Part shown: positions 15,301 to 24,600 of the stretch, in pieces
Layout: the number at the start of each line of letters is the position of its first letter
Position numbering within the stretch: position 1 is the stretch's first letter
Source of the DNA: Andrena cerasifolii
Taxonomy: Eukaryota; Arthropoda; Insecta; Hymenoptera; Andrenidae
DNA length: 64,000 nucleotides
Assembly: GCF_050908995.1 (NCBI RefSeq)
Contig: NW_027484971.1
Coordinates: 20,972-84,971 of the forward strand
Reading direction: 5' to 3'
Position numbers and translations under genes: made by a program
The notes under the pieces: model-generated
The model's database searches: none
Seen by the model: only the letters and a program-made list of their open reading frames with translations
What the model was told of the DNA's origin: nothing

Positions 15301-18270
15301 GACATTGAAAAACCGATATTGAAAAACCTATATCGAAAAACTGATATTGCAAAACCGATATTGAAAAACCGATATTGAATCCGATATTAGAACCGATATT
15401 GAAAAACCGATATTGAAAAACAAATATTGAAAAACTGATATCGAAAAACTGATATTGAAAAACCGATATTGAAAACCAAATACTGAAAAACTGATATCGA
15501 AAAACTGATATTGCAAAACCGATATTGAAAAACCGATATTGAATCCGATATTAGAACCGATATTCAAAAACCGATATTGAAAACCAAATATTCAAAAACT
15601 GATATTGCAAAACCGATATTGAAAAACCGATATTGAATCCGATATTAGAACCGATATTGAAAAACCGATATTGAGAAACCGATATTGATAAACCTATACC
15701 GAAAAACTGATATTGCAAAACCGATATTGAAAAACCGATATTGATTCCGATATTAGAACCGATATTCAAAAACCGATATTGAATCCGATATTAGAACCGA
15801 TATTGAATCCGATATTAGAACCGATATTCAAAATCCGATATTGAATCCGATATTAGAACCGATATTCAAAAACCGATATTGAAAACCAAATATTCAAAAA
15901 CTGATATTGCAAAACCGATATTGAAAAACCGATATTGAATCCGATATTAGAACCGATATTGAAAAACCGATATTGAAAAACCTATATCGAAAAACTGATA
16001 TTGCAAAACCGATATTGAAAAACCGATATTTAATCCGATATTAGAACCGATATCGAAAAACTGATATTGCAAAACCGATATTGAAAACCCGATATTGAAT
16101 CCGATATTAGAACCGATATTCAAAAACCGATGTTGAATCCGATATTAGAACCGATATTGAAAAACCGATATTGAAAACCAAATATTGAAAAACTGATATT
16201 GCAAAACCGATGTTGAAAAAATGATATTTAAAAACCGATATTGAAAAACCGATATTGAAAAACAAATATTGAAAACCGATATTTAATCCGATATTAGAAC
16301 CGATATTCAAAAACCGATATTGAAAACCAAATATTGAAAAACTGATATTGAAAAACCGATATTGAAAAACCGATATTGCAAAACCTATATCGAAAAACTG
16401 ATATTGCAAAACCGATATTGAAAAACCGATATTGAATCCGATATTAGAACCGATATTGAAAAACCGATATTGAATCCGATATTAGAACCGATATTCAAAA
16501 ACCGATATTGAATCCGATATTGAAAAACAAATATTGAAAAACCGATATTGAAAAACAAATATTGAAAAACCGATATTGAAAAACAAATATTGAAAAACTG
16601 ATATCGAAAATCTGATATTGAAAAACCGATATTGAAAAACCGATATTGAAAAACAAATATTGAAAAACCGATATTGAAAAACCGATATTGAATCCGATAT
16701 TAGAACCGATATTCTAAAACCGATATTGAATCCGATATTAGAACCGATATTGAATCCGATATTAGAACCGATATTGAAAAACCGATATTGAATCCGATAT
16801 TAGAACCGATATTGAAAAACCGATATTGAATCCGATATTAGAACCGATGTTGAAAAACCGATATTGAAAAACAAATATTGAAAAACTGATATCATAAAAC
16901 CGAAATTGAAAAACCGATATTGAAAAACCTATATCGAAAAACTGATATTCCAAAACCGATATTGAATCCGATATTAGAACCGATATTGAAAAACCGATAT
17001 TGAAAAACAAATATTGAAAAACTGATATCGAAAAACTGATATTGAAAAACCGATATTGAAAAACCGATATTGAAAAACCAATAGTGAAAAACCTATATCG
17101 AAAAACTGATATTGCAAAGCCGATATTGAGAAACCGATATTGAAAAACTTACATCGGAAAACTGATATTGCAAAACCGATATTGAAAAACCGATATTGAA
17201 TCCGATATTAGAACCGATATTGAAAAACCGATATTGAAAAACAAATATTGAAAAACTGATATCGAAAAACTGATATTGAAAAACCGATATTGAAAAACCG
17301 ATATTGAAAAACCAATAGTGAAAAACCTATATCGAAAAACTGATATTGCAAAGCCGATATTGAGAAACCGATATTGAATCCGATATTAGAGCCGATATTC
17401 AATAACCGATATTGAAAACCAAATACTGAAAAACTGATATTGAAAAACCGACATTGAAAAACCGATATTGAAAAACCTATATCGAAAAACTGATATTGCA
17501 AAACCGATATTGAAAAACCGATATTGAATCCGATATTAGAACCGATATTGAAAAACCGATATTGAAAAACAAATATTGAAAAACTGATATCGAAAAACTG
17601 ATATTGAAAAACCGATATTGAAAACCAAATACTGAAAAACTGATATTGAAAAACCGAAATTGAAAAACCGATATTGAAAAACCTATATCGAAAAACTGAT
17701 ATTGCAAAACCGATATTGAAAAACCAATATTGAAACACTTACATCGAAAAACTGATATTGAAAAACCGATATTGAAAAACCGATATTGAAAAACCGATAT
17801 TGAAAAACCGATATTGAAAAACCGATATTGAAAAACCTATATCGAAAAACTGATATTGCAAAACCGATATTGAGAAACCGATATTGAATCCGATATTAGA
17901 ACCGATATTCAAAAACCGATATTGAATCCGATATTAGAACCGATATTCAAAAACCGATATTGCAAAAACGATATTGAAAAGCCGATATTGAAAAACCTAT
18001 ATCGAAAAACTGATATTGCAAAACCGATATTGAAAAACCGATATTGAATCCGATATTAGAACCGATATTCAATAACCGATATTGAAAACCAAATACTGAA
18101 AAACTGATATTGCAAAACCGATATTGAAAAACCGATATTGAAAAACTGATATTGCAAAACCGATATTGAAAAACCGATATTGAAAAACCGATATTGAAAA
18201 ACCAATATTGAAAAACTTACATCGGAAAACTGATATTGCAAAACCGATATTGAAAAACCGATATTGAATC

Positions 18271-18274
18271 CGAT
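18271..18274. repeat. Target site duplication, left copy (CGAT)
   Basis: CGAT directly precedes the TGTTAC terminus and is repeated right after the distal GTAACA terminus. A 4-bp duplication is usual for many Ty3/gypsy integrases. Confidence 0.92.
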
Positions 18275-18311
18275 TGTTACGTTCGGAACGAAAAATTTCT
18301 CTTTTTAAGAC

Positions 18312-18367
18312 GGGGTATGCATCAACAACGCCTAGCGTTATGGGAAATCCCTCGTTGATCATACTCC
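18312..18367 (+). other. Structured motif, version f (5' LTR)
   Basis: The outer stem pairs 18312-18326 with 18354-18367, with a bulged C at 18320. The inner hairpin is AACGC/GCGTT (18327-18331 with 18335-18339, loop CTA). The 14-nt strand ATGGGAAATCCCTC spans 18340-18353. This is the most 5' copy in the LTR. Function unknown. Confidence 0.75.
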
Positions 18368-18555
18368 CGCCTAGTTAGTTAATAATAAATTAGTAAAATC
18401 GGAACCCCTTCTTCGAAGCATCGTCGCCTCGACATATTGCCGTCCCGTGATAAGGATAAGGCGGTGCTGACGCAGCGGCGTTCTCACCAGAAAGTCGCGC
18501 TCCGAAAGACCCAGTGGCTCTCTTGCTGTACCGAATTCGCTCTGTGTAAGCGGCA

Positions 18556-18613
18556 GGAGTGTGGTTCAACAATGCCTTGCAGCATTGTGGGAAAGCCCTC
18601 GTTGAGCGCACCC
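18556..18613 (+). other. Structured motif, version g (5' LTR)
   Basis: The outer stem pairs 18564-18570 with 18601-18607 and continues past a bulged G (18563) and A (18558) to 18556/18613, with wobble pairs. The inner hairpin is AATGC/GCATT (18571-18575 with 18582-18586, loop CTTGCA). The 14-nt strand is GTGGGAAAGCCCTC, 18587-18600. Confidence 0.72.
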
Positions 18614-18812
18614 CTGACCGTCGCGCTAAACATTGTAACATAATCAGTAACGGCTACATCAGGAATGCGCACACTGGGTTCCTTCTTGGAAGATTGACGG
18701 AATCGTATACTTTACATCCGGTCACCGATGCAGGGAACGACGCCTTCCCACGGTTTTGTCGCACGTTTCGTGGATCGTTAATTAGTTAGGAATTGTTCTT
18801 TTAGACCCCTAT

Positions 18813-18864
18813 CACAATTTCTGATAGTCAACCGACTGTGGGATTCCCCTAGTCAGAAATTGTG
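18813..18864 (+). other. Structured motif, version a (5' LTR, next to TATA box)
   Basis: A 13-bp outer stem pairs 18813-18825 with 18852-18864 (one U-G pair at the junction). The inner hairpin is AGTC/GACT (18826-18829 with 18834-18837, loop AACC). The 14-nt strand is GTGGGATTCCCCTA, 18838-18851. The motif ends one base before the TATA box, so it may act as DNA or as part of the 3' end of the RNA. Confidence 0.82.
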
Positions 18865-18872
18865 TATATAAA
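18865..18872 (+). promoter_or_regulatory. TATA box candidate of the 5' LTR (TATATAAA)
   Basis: TATATAAA lies about 590 bp into the LTR, directly after structured motif a. If used, transcription would begin near 18895. The same sequence lies in the 3' LTR at 31077-31084. No transcript evidence is available. Confidence 0.55.
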
Positions 18873-19149
18873 TTTATGTATGATGAGGAAAAGGCCTTCA
18901 GCTATGTGAAATTGTACCGTGTTGATGTCATGGTTTATAGTGCGTACATATGCTCCGCAAATACAGTTAATATAATTTTCTCGATCGTGTATTTGAATCA
19001 AGAGAGTATGACGGATGGATGTGAGCAAACACACATACACCCCGCCTCGCTAAGTGGAGGGGCCCATGCATGGTCAAGCGATAAGATGCAGCGTAAGCTT
19101 TTTCGACGCGGACCCACCCTGGCCGCTGCCGAGAGCGTGAAGCTGCGGC

Positions 19150-19369
19150 ACTCTGTGACGATAAATCGTGAGGTGCGTGTCATTGGGGTCCGCAAGTGTT
19201 TTAGAGCTAGAGTTCTCCGGTCTACTGTGTAACCGCGTGAAAGACTCGACTTTGCGAAACAAATATTCTAATAACTTCGAAACTATTTATTCTGTTAACG
19301 ATTTAATCCAAATTTTTATTGTATCTACTAGTTAAAATTATTATTATTCAGTTTCATTTCATAATTCAA
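19150..19369 (+). repeat. First copy of 220-bp duplicated LTR segment
   Basis: It is identical by eye to 19379-19598. The copies are separated by the 9-bp filler CTCAGTACT. The 3' LTR has a single copy (31362-31581), so the extra copy is private to the 5' LTR. Confidence 0.92.
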
Positions 19370-19378
19370 CTCAGTACT

Positions 19379-19598
19379 ACTCTGTGACGATAAATCGTGA
19401 GGTGCGTGTCATTGGGGTCCGCAAGTGTTTTAGAGCTAGAGTTCTCCGGTCTACTGTGTAACCGCGTGAAAGACTCGACTTTGCGAAACAAATATTCTAA
19501 TAACTTCGAAACTATTTATTCTGTTAACGATTTAATCCAAATTTTTATTGTATCTACTAGTTAAAATTATTATTATTCAGTTTCATTTCATAATTCAA
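19379..19598 (+). repeat. Second copy of 220-bp duplicated LTR segment
   Basis: Second copy of 19150-19369 at an offset of 229 bp. It duplicates an initiator-like TCAGTT (19577). The LTR length difference, 1979 minus 1750, equals 229, so this event accounts for it fully. Confidence 0.92.
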
Positions 19599-19804
19599 AA
19601 CGATAACTAAGTGTGTGTGTGTGTTTTCGCGTCTAATCCTTCTTTCTGATTCAGGTTTATCAGCGATCCAGAAAGTTTTCCAAAACTTAAAAAGCAAATT
19701 TAAAGCATATTGTCAATTAGATTATTGTGACTGTCTGGTGAGTTGCACATCTTATCTCTTTTTGTACACGAAAATACACCGTTATAATTAATTCGTACCT
19801 AACG

Positions 19805-19854
19805 ATAATTTCTGACAGTCAAACGACTGTGGGATTCCCCTAGTCAGGAATTAT
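19805..19854 (+). other. Structured motif, version b (5' LTR)
   Basis: A 12-bp outer stem pairs 19805-19816 with 19843-19854. The inner hairpin is AGTC/GACT (19817-19820 with 19825-19828, loop AAAC). The 14-nt strand is GTGGGATTCCCCTA, 19829-19842. Compared with version a, the eleventh stem pair changes from C-G to T-A, a compensatory change. Confidence 0.82.
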
Positions 19855-20155
19855 ACCGATTTCACAAACGTCTATTCTTTCTAAATTATTGATTGATTTG
19901 TTCATATTCAGTTCTGTTAAATGTTTTACATCCATTCATTATTTAATCATTAAAACTTTATTTACTATTAAATTCTACTCATCAATTACCTATCTGATTC
20001 CATTGAAAAGACCCGTACGGGACTAGAGCACCAACGATCCCAAAATCTACCCCTTCTCCTTCTGAGAAGGTACCTAAATAATTATCAACTAAAAGAATCG
20101 ACTGTTACGACTGCGGCGAGCCTCCTTGCTTTTTCTAAATCATAAACTCAATCCA

Positions 20156-20204
20156 GCAATAATTGATAGTCTAACGACTGTGGGATACCCCTAATCGATA
20201 TTGC
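20156..20204 (+). other. Structured motif, version c (5' LTR)
   Basis: The outer stem pairs 20156-20167 with 20194-20204, with a bulged A at 20161. The inner hairpin is AGTC/GACT (20168-20171 with 20176-20179, loop TAAC). The 14-nt strand is GTGGGATACCCCTA, 20180-20193. It lies about 50 bp before the LTR end, in the 5' leader of a genomic transcript. Confidence 0.8.
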
Positions 20205-20257
20205 GTCTAAAAATCGTGCCGCTCGAACACTAAAAAGGCCGCGGCACGTAACAGATC

Positions 20258-20275
20258 TGGTGGCAGCGGTGGGAT
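20258..20275 (+). other. Primer-binding site, tRNA-Leu type
   Basis: TGGTGGCAGCGGTGGGAT begins 4 nt after the LTR end. It is complementary to the CCA-tailed 3' end of eukaryotic tRNA-Leu whose acceptor end reads CCACCGCTGCCA (AAG/UAG isoacceptor type, from general knowledge of tRNA sequences). All 18 nt agree; the next base departs from the tRNA. It would prime minus-strand DNA synthesis. Confidence 0.85.
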
Positions 20276-20276
20276 A

Positions 20277-20304
20277 CCAGGAATTCTCTTGCAAGAATTC
20301 CTGG
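20277..20304 (+). other. Perfect hairpin directly after the primer-binding site
   Basis: Arms 20277-20287 and 20294-20304 form 11 perfect base pairs around a 6-nt loop (CTTGCA). It starts one base after the primer-binding site. In retroviruses this leader region holds dimerisation and packaging signals; that role here is only an inference. Confidence 0.7.
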
Positions 20305-20448
20305 GTGCTCATATTCATTGAAATCAGATAGAATTATAAAATTTTTCCATTTTTGTATATATTATCAGTGTGGTCGTGGTAATGCTGGGACTATTATCTA
20401 TATTTATTGACTAGTTCTGCCCATATATTTTTATACAAATATTCAACC
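20305..20448 (+). other. Untranslated leader between hairpin and gag
   Basis: An AT-rich non-coding stretch of 144 bp. It contains TATATATTATCAGTGTGG near 20355-20373, which looks TATA-like but needs no special role. A splice donor for env or the fourth gene could lie here (GGTAATG near 20380), but I cannot decide this from sequence. Confidence 0.5.
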
Positions 20449-21627
20449 ATGTCTCAAGACGCAAGTGCAATGATGACCTCCATGGCGGAGTGCTTGACTA
20501 TTCAAAATAGTACTTTAAATATTCCGTACTTTGATGGGAAGGGCGTTCCTCTTAAGGATTTTGTACAGGATGTACAAAATAGCGCAGCATTAGTGCCTCC
20601 TGCATTAGAGGGCTCGTTTCTAAAATCAGTATTAGGAAAATTGAAGGGTTCAGCTCGCGATAGCACGTATGGAAAAACATTTACTACAGTTAATGAACTA
20701 ATTAAAGATCTGAAGGGTAGATTCGCACCGGGCAAGAATTATCCTTACTATCAACACGAAATAGAAAATATTCGGATGAAAAAGGACGAATCAGTTAGCG
20801 ATTTTTATGACAGATTAAACATATTAATTAGCGGAGCTCGAGTTGCGTTAGAGGATAGTTATGGGAATAATGCAGAACAAATGTTATTACCATTAAAAGA
20901 ATGCGGATTGGAAGCTTATATTCGCGGACTTCCAGATGAAATAGCGCGCTCAGTAGATGCACGTGACCCTAAAACTTTAGAAGATGCGAGAAAATTTGCA
21001 GCGCGTATAGAAACGCGAATGAAATCCGGAATATTACCATCGAATGAAATCCAGAAAGTATCATTTAATCAGAATAATAACTATTCTAGACCATCGAATT
21101 CTTACTATCAGGATTACGCTAATCGCCAATCCATTAACCCTCCTCGCTATCAAAATTATGCAATTCGAAACGAAGAAGAGAATCGCACACGTTCACCGAG
21201 TCCCAATCCTGACGTAACCGGATCGCCAGTAGGAATTTTAAAATCCCCATCACGCAACAGGGAACCATACAATCATTATTACAATCCACCGGGATTTCCT
21301 CCACATCCGTACTACTCGCCTTATTTCTATCCGCCAATGCCATATCCTAATTATTACCCGTATGATCATTATAATACAAACAGTAATGAACCACCACGTT
21401 CAGCAAGAGATAGGTATTCTCAATGGCCCAGACCAAGATCTCCATCTCCTATTCCTCCATCAACGAGACCGAGTTCTCCATATAATAGAAATACTAAACC
21501 CGAAGATAGAACCGGTCATTTAAACGCACAAATGACCCGACGGACGGACGCGACGTCGAGTCATTCGGAAAAGGAGCGTCATGCAACAGTAAAATTTCTA
21601 GCAAACCAAGAAAAATTGCAACGGTAG
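20449..21627 (+). CDS. gag: Gag polyprotein
   Basis: This 392-residue structural protein would assemble the virus-like particle around the genomic RNA. The ATG at 20449 sits in a good context (A at -3); the frame is open 14 codons further up but has no ATG there. The N-terminal half has the predicted helical content of a Ty3/gypsy capsid, and residues of about 110-125 (ESVSDFYDRLNIL) fit the conserved capsid region of the retrotransposon Gag family. The C-terminal third is rich in Pro, Tyr, Asn and Arg. There is no CCHC zinc knuckle, as in errantivirus Gags, so RNA binding probably uses the Arg-rich tail. It ends in TAG at 21625-21627. The pol frame is -1 relative to gag and overlaps its end by 118 nt. 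Identification as Gag is firm; subdomain limits are not. Confidence 0.93.
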   Translation: MSQDASAMMTSMAECLTIQNSTLNIPYFDGKGVPLKDFVQDVQNSAALVPPALEGSFLKSVLGKLKGSARDSTYGKTFTTVNELIKDLKGRFAPGKNYPYYQHEIENIRMKKDESVSDFYDRLNILISGARVALEDSYGNNAEQMLLPLKECGLEAYIRGLPDEIARSVDARDPKTLEDARKFAARIETRMKSGILPSNEIQKVSFNQNNNYSRPSNSYYQDYANRQSINPPRYQNYAIRNEEENRTRSPSPNPDVTGSPVGILKSPSRNREPYNHYYNPPGFPPHPYYSPYFYPPMPYPNYYPYDHYNTNSNEPPRSARDRYSQWPRPRSPSPIPPSTRPSSPYNRNTKPEDRTGHLNAQMTRRTDATSSHSEKERHATVKFLANQEKLQR

Positions 21628-21653
21628 AAAAACCCGAATCCCCACTAGTAAAA

Positions 21654-24600
21654 ATGATGGGTAAAGAGCTGAATATGGGTTGTGCATATTTCCTCGTAGA
21701 TACAGGAGCAGATATAAACGTAATCAAATTAAGCGCCCTTGACGAAAATGTTTCAGTCGCACTTCATGAATCAGTTGCTATCTCAGGAATAACTCCGGAT
21801 ATGACAGAGACTTTAGGTACCACAATAATTACATTATTAGGCAAACCCGTAAAATTTCATGTCGTAAGATCTTCATTTGTACTGCGTTGCGATGGTATAT
21901 TAGGTAAAGAGTATCTCACACAAGAGCAGGCTGAAATCTCCTTCGCCCATAACACATTGGTAACACGAAGCGATCCTATTAAACCCATACCTTTTGTTGG
22001 CCATGATCCAGTACCTCGTAGTGTAAAACCCCGACTTTTGTATTTAAAAGCACGTACTAGAAAAGCGGTTGCCATTGACGTTACGAATCATGATTTAAAA
22101 GAGGGATATCTACCTAAAATTGAAACTATAGATGGTTTGTACATTGGCGAAGCTGTTGTGTCTGTAAATGACCAAGGCGCATGTCACGTCTTTGCCGTTA
22201 ATACGACGGATAAGGATGTCGAAGTCGAAATTCCGCCACAAGAATTAATACCATTCGAGTACCATAACTTCCCCGAAGAAGAACAAAATTATTTCGATTC
22301 TGATACAGAAGATGAGACCTTGCCAATCGCGGAAGACAGAGTTTTAGAAATCATAAAAAAATTGCGTCTCGATCATTTGAACGAAGAAGAACGGGATCAT
22401 GTAATTAAAATCATTAAAGAATTTCCAGAACGATTCCACTTGCCTTGCGATAAATTACCATGTACCTCATACATTAAACACAGAATCCCCACAGTAGATG
22501 ATGTTCCTGTGAATACGCGACAGTATCGTTTTCCTCCGGTTCATAAAGATGAAATAGAAAAACAGGTTCGTAATAAACTAAATAACGGAATAATAGCACC
22601 TTCAAATTCACCGTATAATTCGCCCATTTGGATTGTTCCTAAAAAACCGGATTCTAAAGGCAATCTGAGATGGAGAATAGTCATAGATTTCCGTAATCTT
22701 AATGAGAAAACCATTGGCGATGCATATCCATTACCGAACATTACCGATATTCTGGATCACTTAGGTGAAGCCCGATATTTCTCTACGTTTGACTTAGCAA
22801 GCGGATTTCAACAAATTGAAATGGATCCTAAAGATAGACAAAAAACAGCCTTTACAACCCCAAACGGTCATTATGAATACATCCGAATGCCGGAAGGTCT
22901 CAAAAATGCTCCAGCGACTTTTCAAAGGCTAATGGATCAAGTCTTACGCGGGTTACAGGGTGTAGAAGTTTTCGTTTATTTGGATGATATCGTGGTATAT
23001 GCCAAAAATTTAGAAGAACATGAAAAGAAAATTCGTCGTTTATTCATGCGTTTGGCCGATGCTAAATTAACTTTACAACCCGATAAGTGCGAGTTCCTCA
23101 AAATAGAAGTTGCTTACCTAGGACATGTTATTAGTCACTCAGGTGTAAAACCGGATCCGAAAAAGATTAGTGCAGTAAAGAATTTCCCTCGTCCGAAAAA
23201 TCAGAAAAATATTAGGCAATTTCTAGGTCTAGCAGGATATTACAGACGCTTTATCAAAAACTTCGCAGAAAAAGCTAAACCACTGTCAGACTTGTTGAAG
23301 AAAAATTCTACTTTCACTTGGGGAAAGGAACAAAAGAAAGGATTTCTGGAATTACGAAAAGCACTTTGTAAAAGTCCCATACTTCAGTATCCAAATTTTA
23401 ATAGTCCATTCACCTTAACTACAGATGCGTCAGACTATGCCATAGGCGCTGTACTCAGTCAGGAAGTAAATGGTCAAGATCTCCCAGTTGCATATCTTTC
23501 GAGAATTTTAACTAAACCGGAACAAAATTATTTCACTACAGAAAAGGAATGTTTGGCAGTCCTTTATGCCATTTTACACTTCAGACCATATTTATATGGC
23601 CGTAAATTTACCCTAGTCAGTGATCACGAACCGCTACGATGGATTAATTCAATAAAAGATCCAGGGCAACGATTGATCCGCTGGCGACTAAAATTGCGAG
23701 ATTATGAGTATGAATTTATTCATAAGGCAGGAAAATTAAACACAAATGCTGATGCCTTATCAAGGAATCCAGTCATAGTAAATGAACTATGTTCGTCTGA
23801 TGATTTCAGTTTATCGGATTCCTCTGATAATACAAAGTCGGAGTTAGCACCTGATTGCCCAAAATTATTACCAATAAATAAACCCTCCACAACGGGCAAA
23901 CGAATCCCGACATCTTCGGAATTTGAAGCTTCCAAACCTAAGGAAAGAATAGCTAGTTTACCAGGAAAACCAAAATTAGGGAGACCAGTAAGTTCAATAT
24001 CTAAACCGAGGATACCTGTACCTTTAGATACCAGTGCAATAGCAACTAGAACGCGAGCAAAGTTTCAAGCTACTGAAGCTCCGGGACCATCAAAAACACA
24101 AGAATTAGGTAGATCAAAAGAACTTTCTCTAGTAGAGGACGTCGATTCCGATGACGAACAGTCAGATCCGCCCATATTCCGTCAACGTAGGAGTACACTG
24201 CCGAATCTGGGATTTCATCCTAAACAGATGGTGGAGAATCCTAAAATTCCAGATTCACAAAGTGCAGTGGCCGGTACGGAATTGCGGGAAAAAGGGAGCG
24301 AGTCCGAAGTAGAGAAAACTATTGCCATTAATTTACCCGAAGTTCGCGATAGTGATACAGATGATCAGAACAAACAGAAGTCCACATTTATAGATTTAGA
24401 AGAACTACAAGAGTCTTTTAATAGATTTGAAAAATCATTATTAGATAAAAGCGCTCAATTACAGGAACTTGAAGAGGAAATAGTTTTATTAGATGCCCTT
24501 TCTGAAGGAGACACTTTAGATGAACGTAGACAGGAAATATTACAAGATTTGGATCCATACGATGATGATACTGGGGACGAAGAGTTAAATAGACGTATAG

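Larger units (their letters stand above)
1..18274. repeat. Short-period satellite array, left arm
   Basis: The whole stretch is tandem copies of a 14-bp monomer, CCGATATTGAAAAA. Recurring variants include 12-bp forms (CCGATATTGAAT, CCGATATTAGAA) and forms such as CTGATATTGCAAAA, CCTATATCGAAAAA, CAAATATTGAAAAA and CTTACATCGAAAAA. The centre (GATATT, GATATC) is the most constant part and the A-rich linker varies most. All monomers point the same way. Variants follow a reproducible order, which builds higher-order repeats listed separately. The array continues past the window's left edge and ends at the retroelement's target duplication. Forward frames meet TGA in nearly every monomer; reverse frames stay open only because the complement of the monomer lacks stops. 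I see no gene, RNA gene or other element inside. Confidence 0.97.
18275..20253 (+). repeat. 5' long terminal repeat (1979 bp)
   Basis: It matches 30487-32236 except for C/A at 18668 against 30880 and 229 extra bp (19370-19598). It begins TGTTAC and ends GTAACA. A TATA box at 18865 would place U3 at about 18275-18895; initiator-like TCAGTT sites at 19348 and 19577 are alternatives, since errantiviruses often use TATA-less initiators. AATAAA occurs only in U3 (18384); ATTAAA occurs near 19949 and 19967. A (GT)7 run lies at 19611-19624. Five copies of the structured motif described separately lie in it. Small open frames such as 18876-19232 have no recognisable product. The length is several times that of typical errantivirus LTRs. 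Confidence 0.96.

Noticed and set aside
1..18274. CRISPR-like direct repeats
   Set aside because: Units are 12-14 bp, directly abutting, and have no unique spacers; the surroundings are eukaryotic satellite DNA.
18390..18641. Reverse-strand open frames of 60-83 codons in the LTRs
   Set aside because: They overlap structured motifs and U3, have no recognisable product, and are of the length expected by chance.
18821..18850. Hammerhead ribozyme, suggested by CTGATAG in motif a
   Set aside because: The catalytic core CTGATGA and the matching GAAA are not present, and other versions of the motif lack even the CTGAT.
19198..19211. GTTTTAGAGCTAGA, identical to the start of a Cas9 guide scaffold
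   Set aside because: Similarity stops after 14 nt, the rest of the scaffold is missing, and the sequence is also in the second LTR copy and in the 3' LTR as ordinary LTR sequence. Taken as chance.
18876..19232. 118-codon forward open frame in each LTR (also 31088-31444)
   Set aside because: It starts 4 bp after the TATA box, hence upstream of any start site that box would give. No domain is recognisable, and its identity between LTRs only reflects LTR identity.
20267..20280. GTGGGATACC near the primer-binding site, resembling the 14-nt strand of structured motif c
   Set aside because: The CCCTA half and both stems are absent, and most of the match is fixed by complementarity to tRNA-Leu.
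20407..20448. Upstream extension of gag, and similar extensions of env (26497) and the fourth gene (28621)
   Set aside because: These extensions begin with TTG or GTG. In a eukaryotic element the first ATGs (20449, 26518, 28633) have good context or start a signal peptide.
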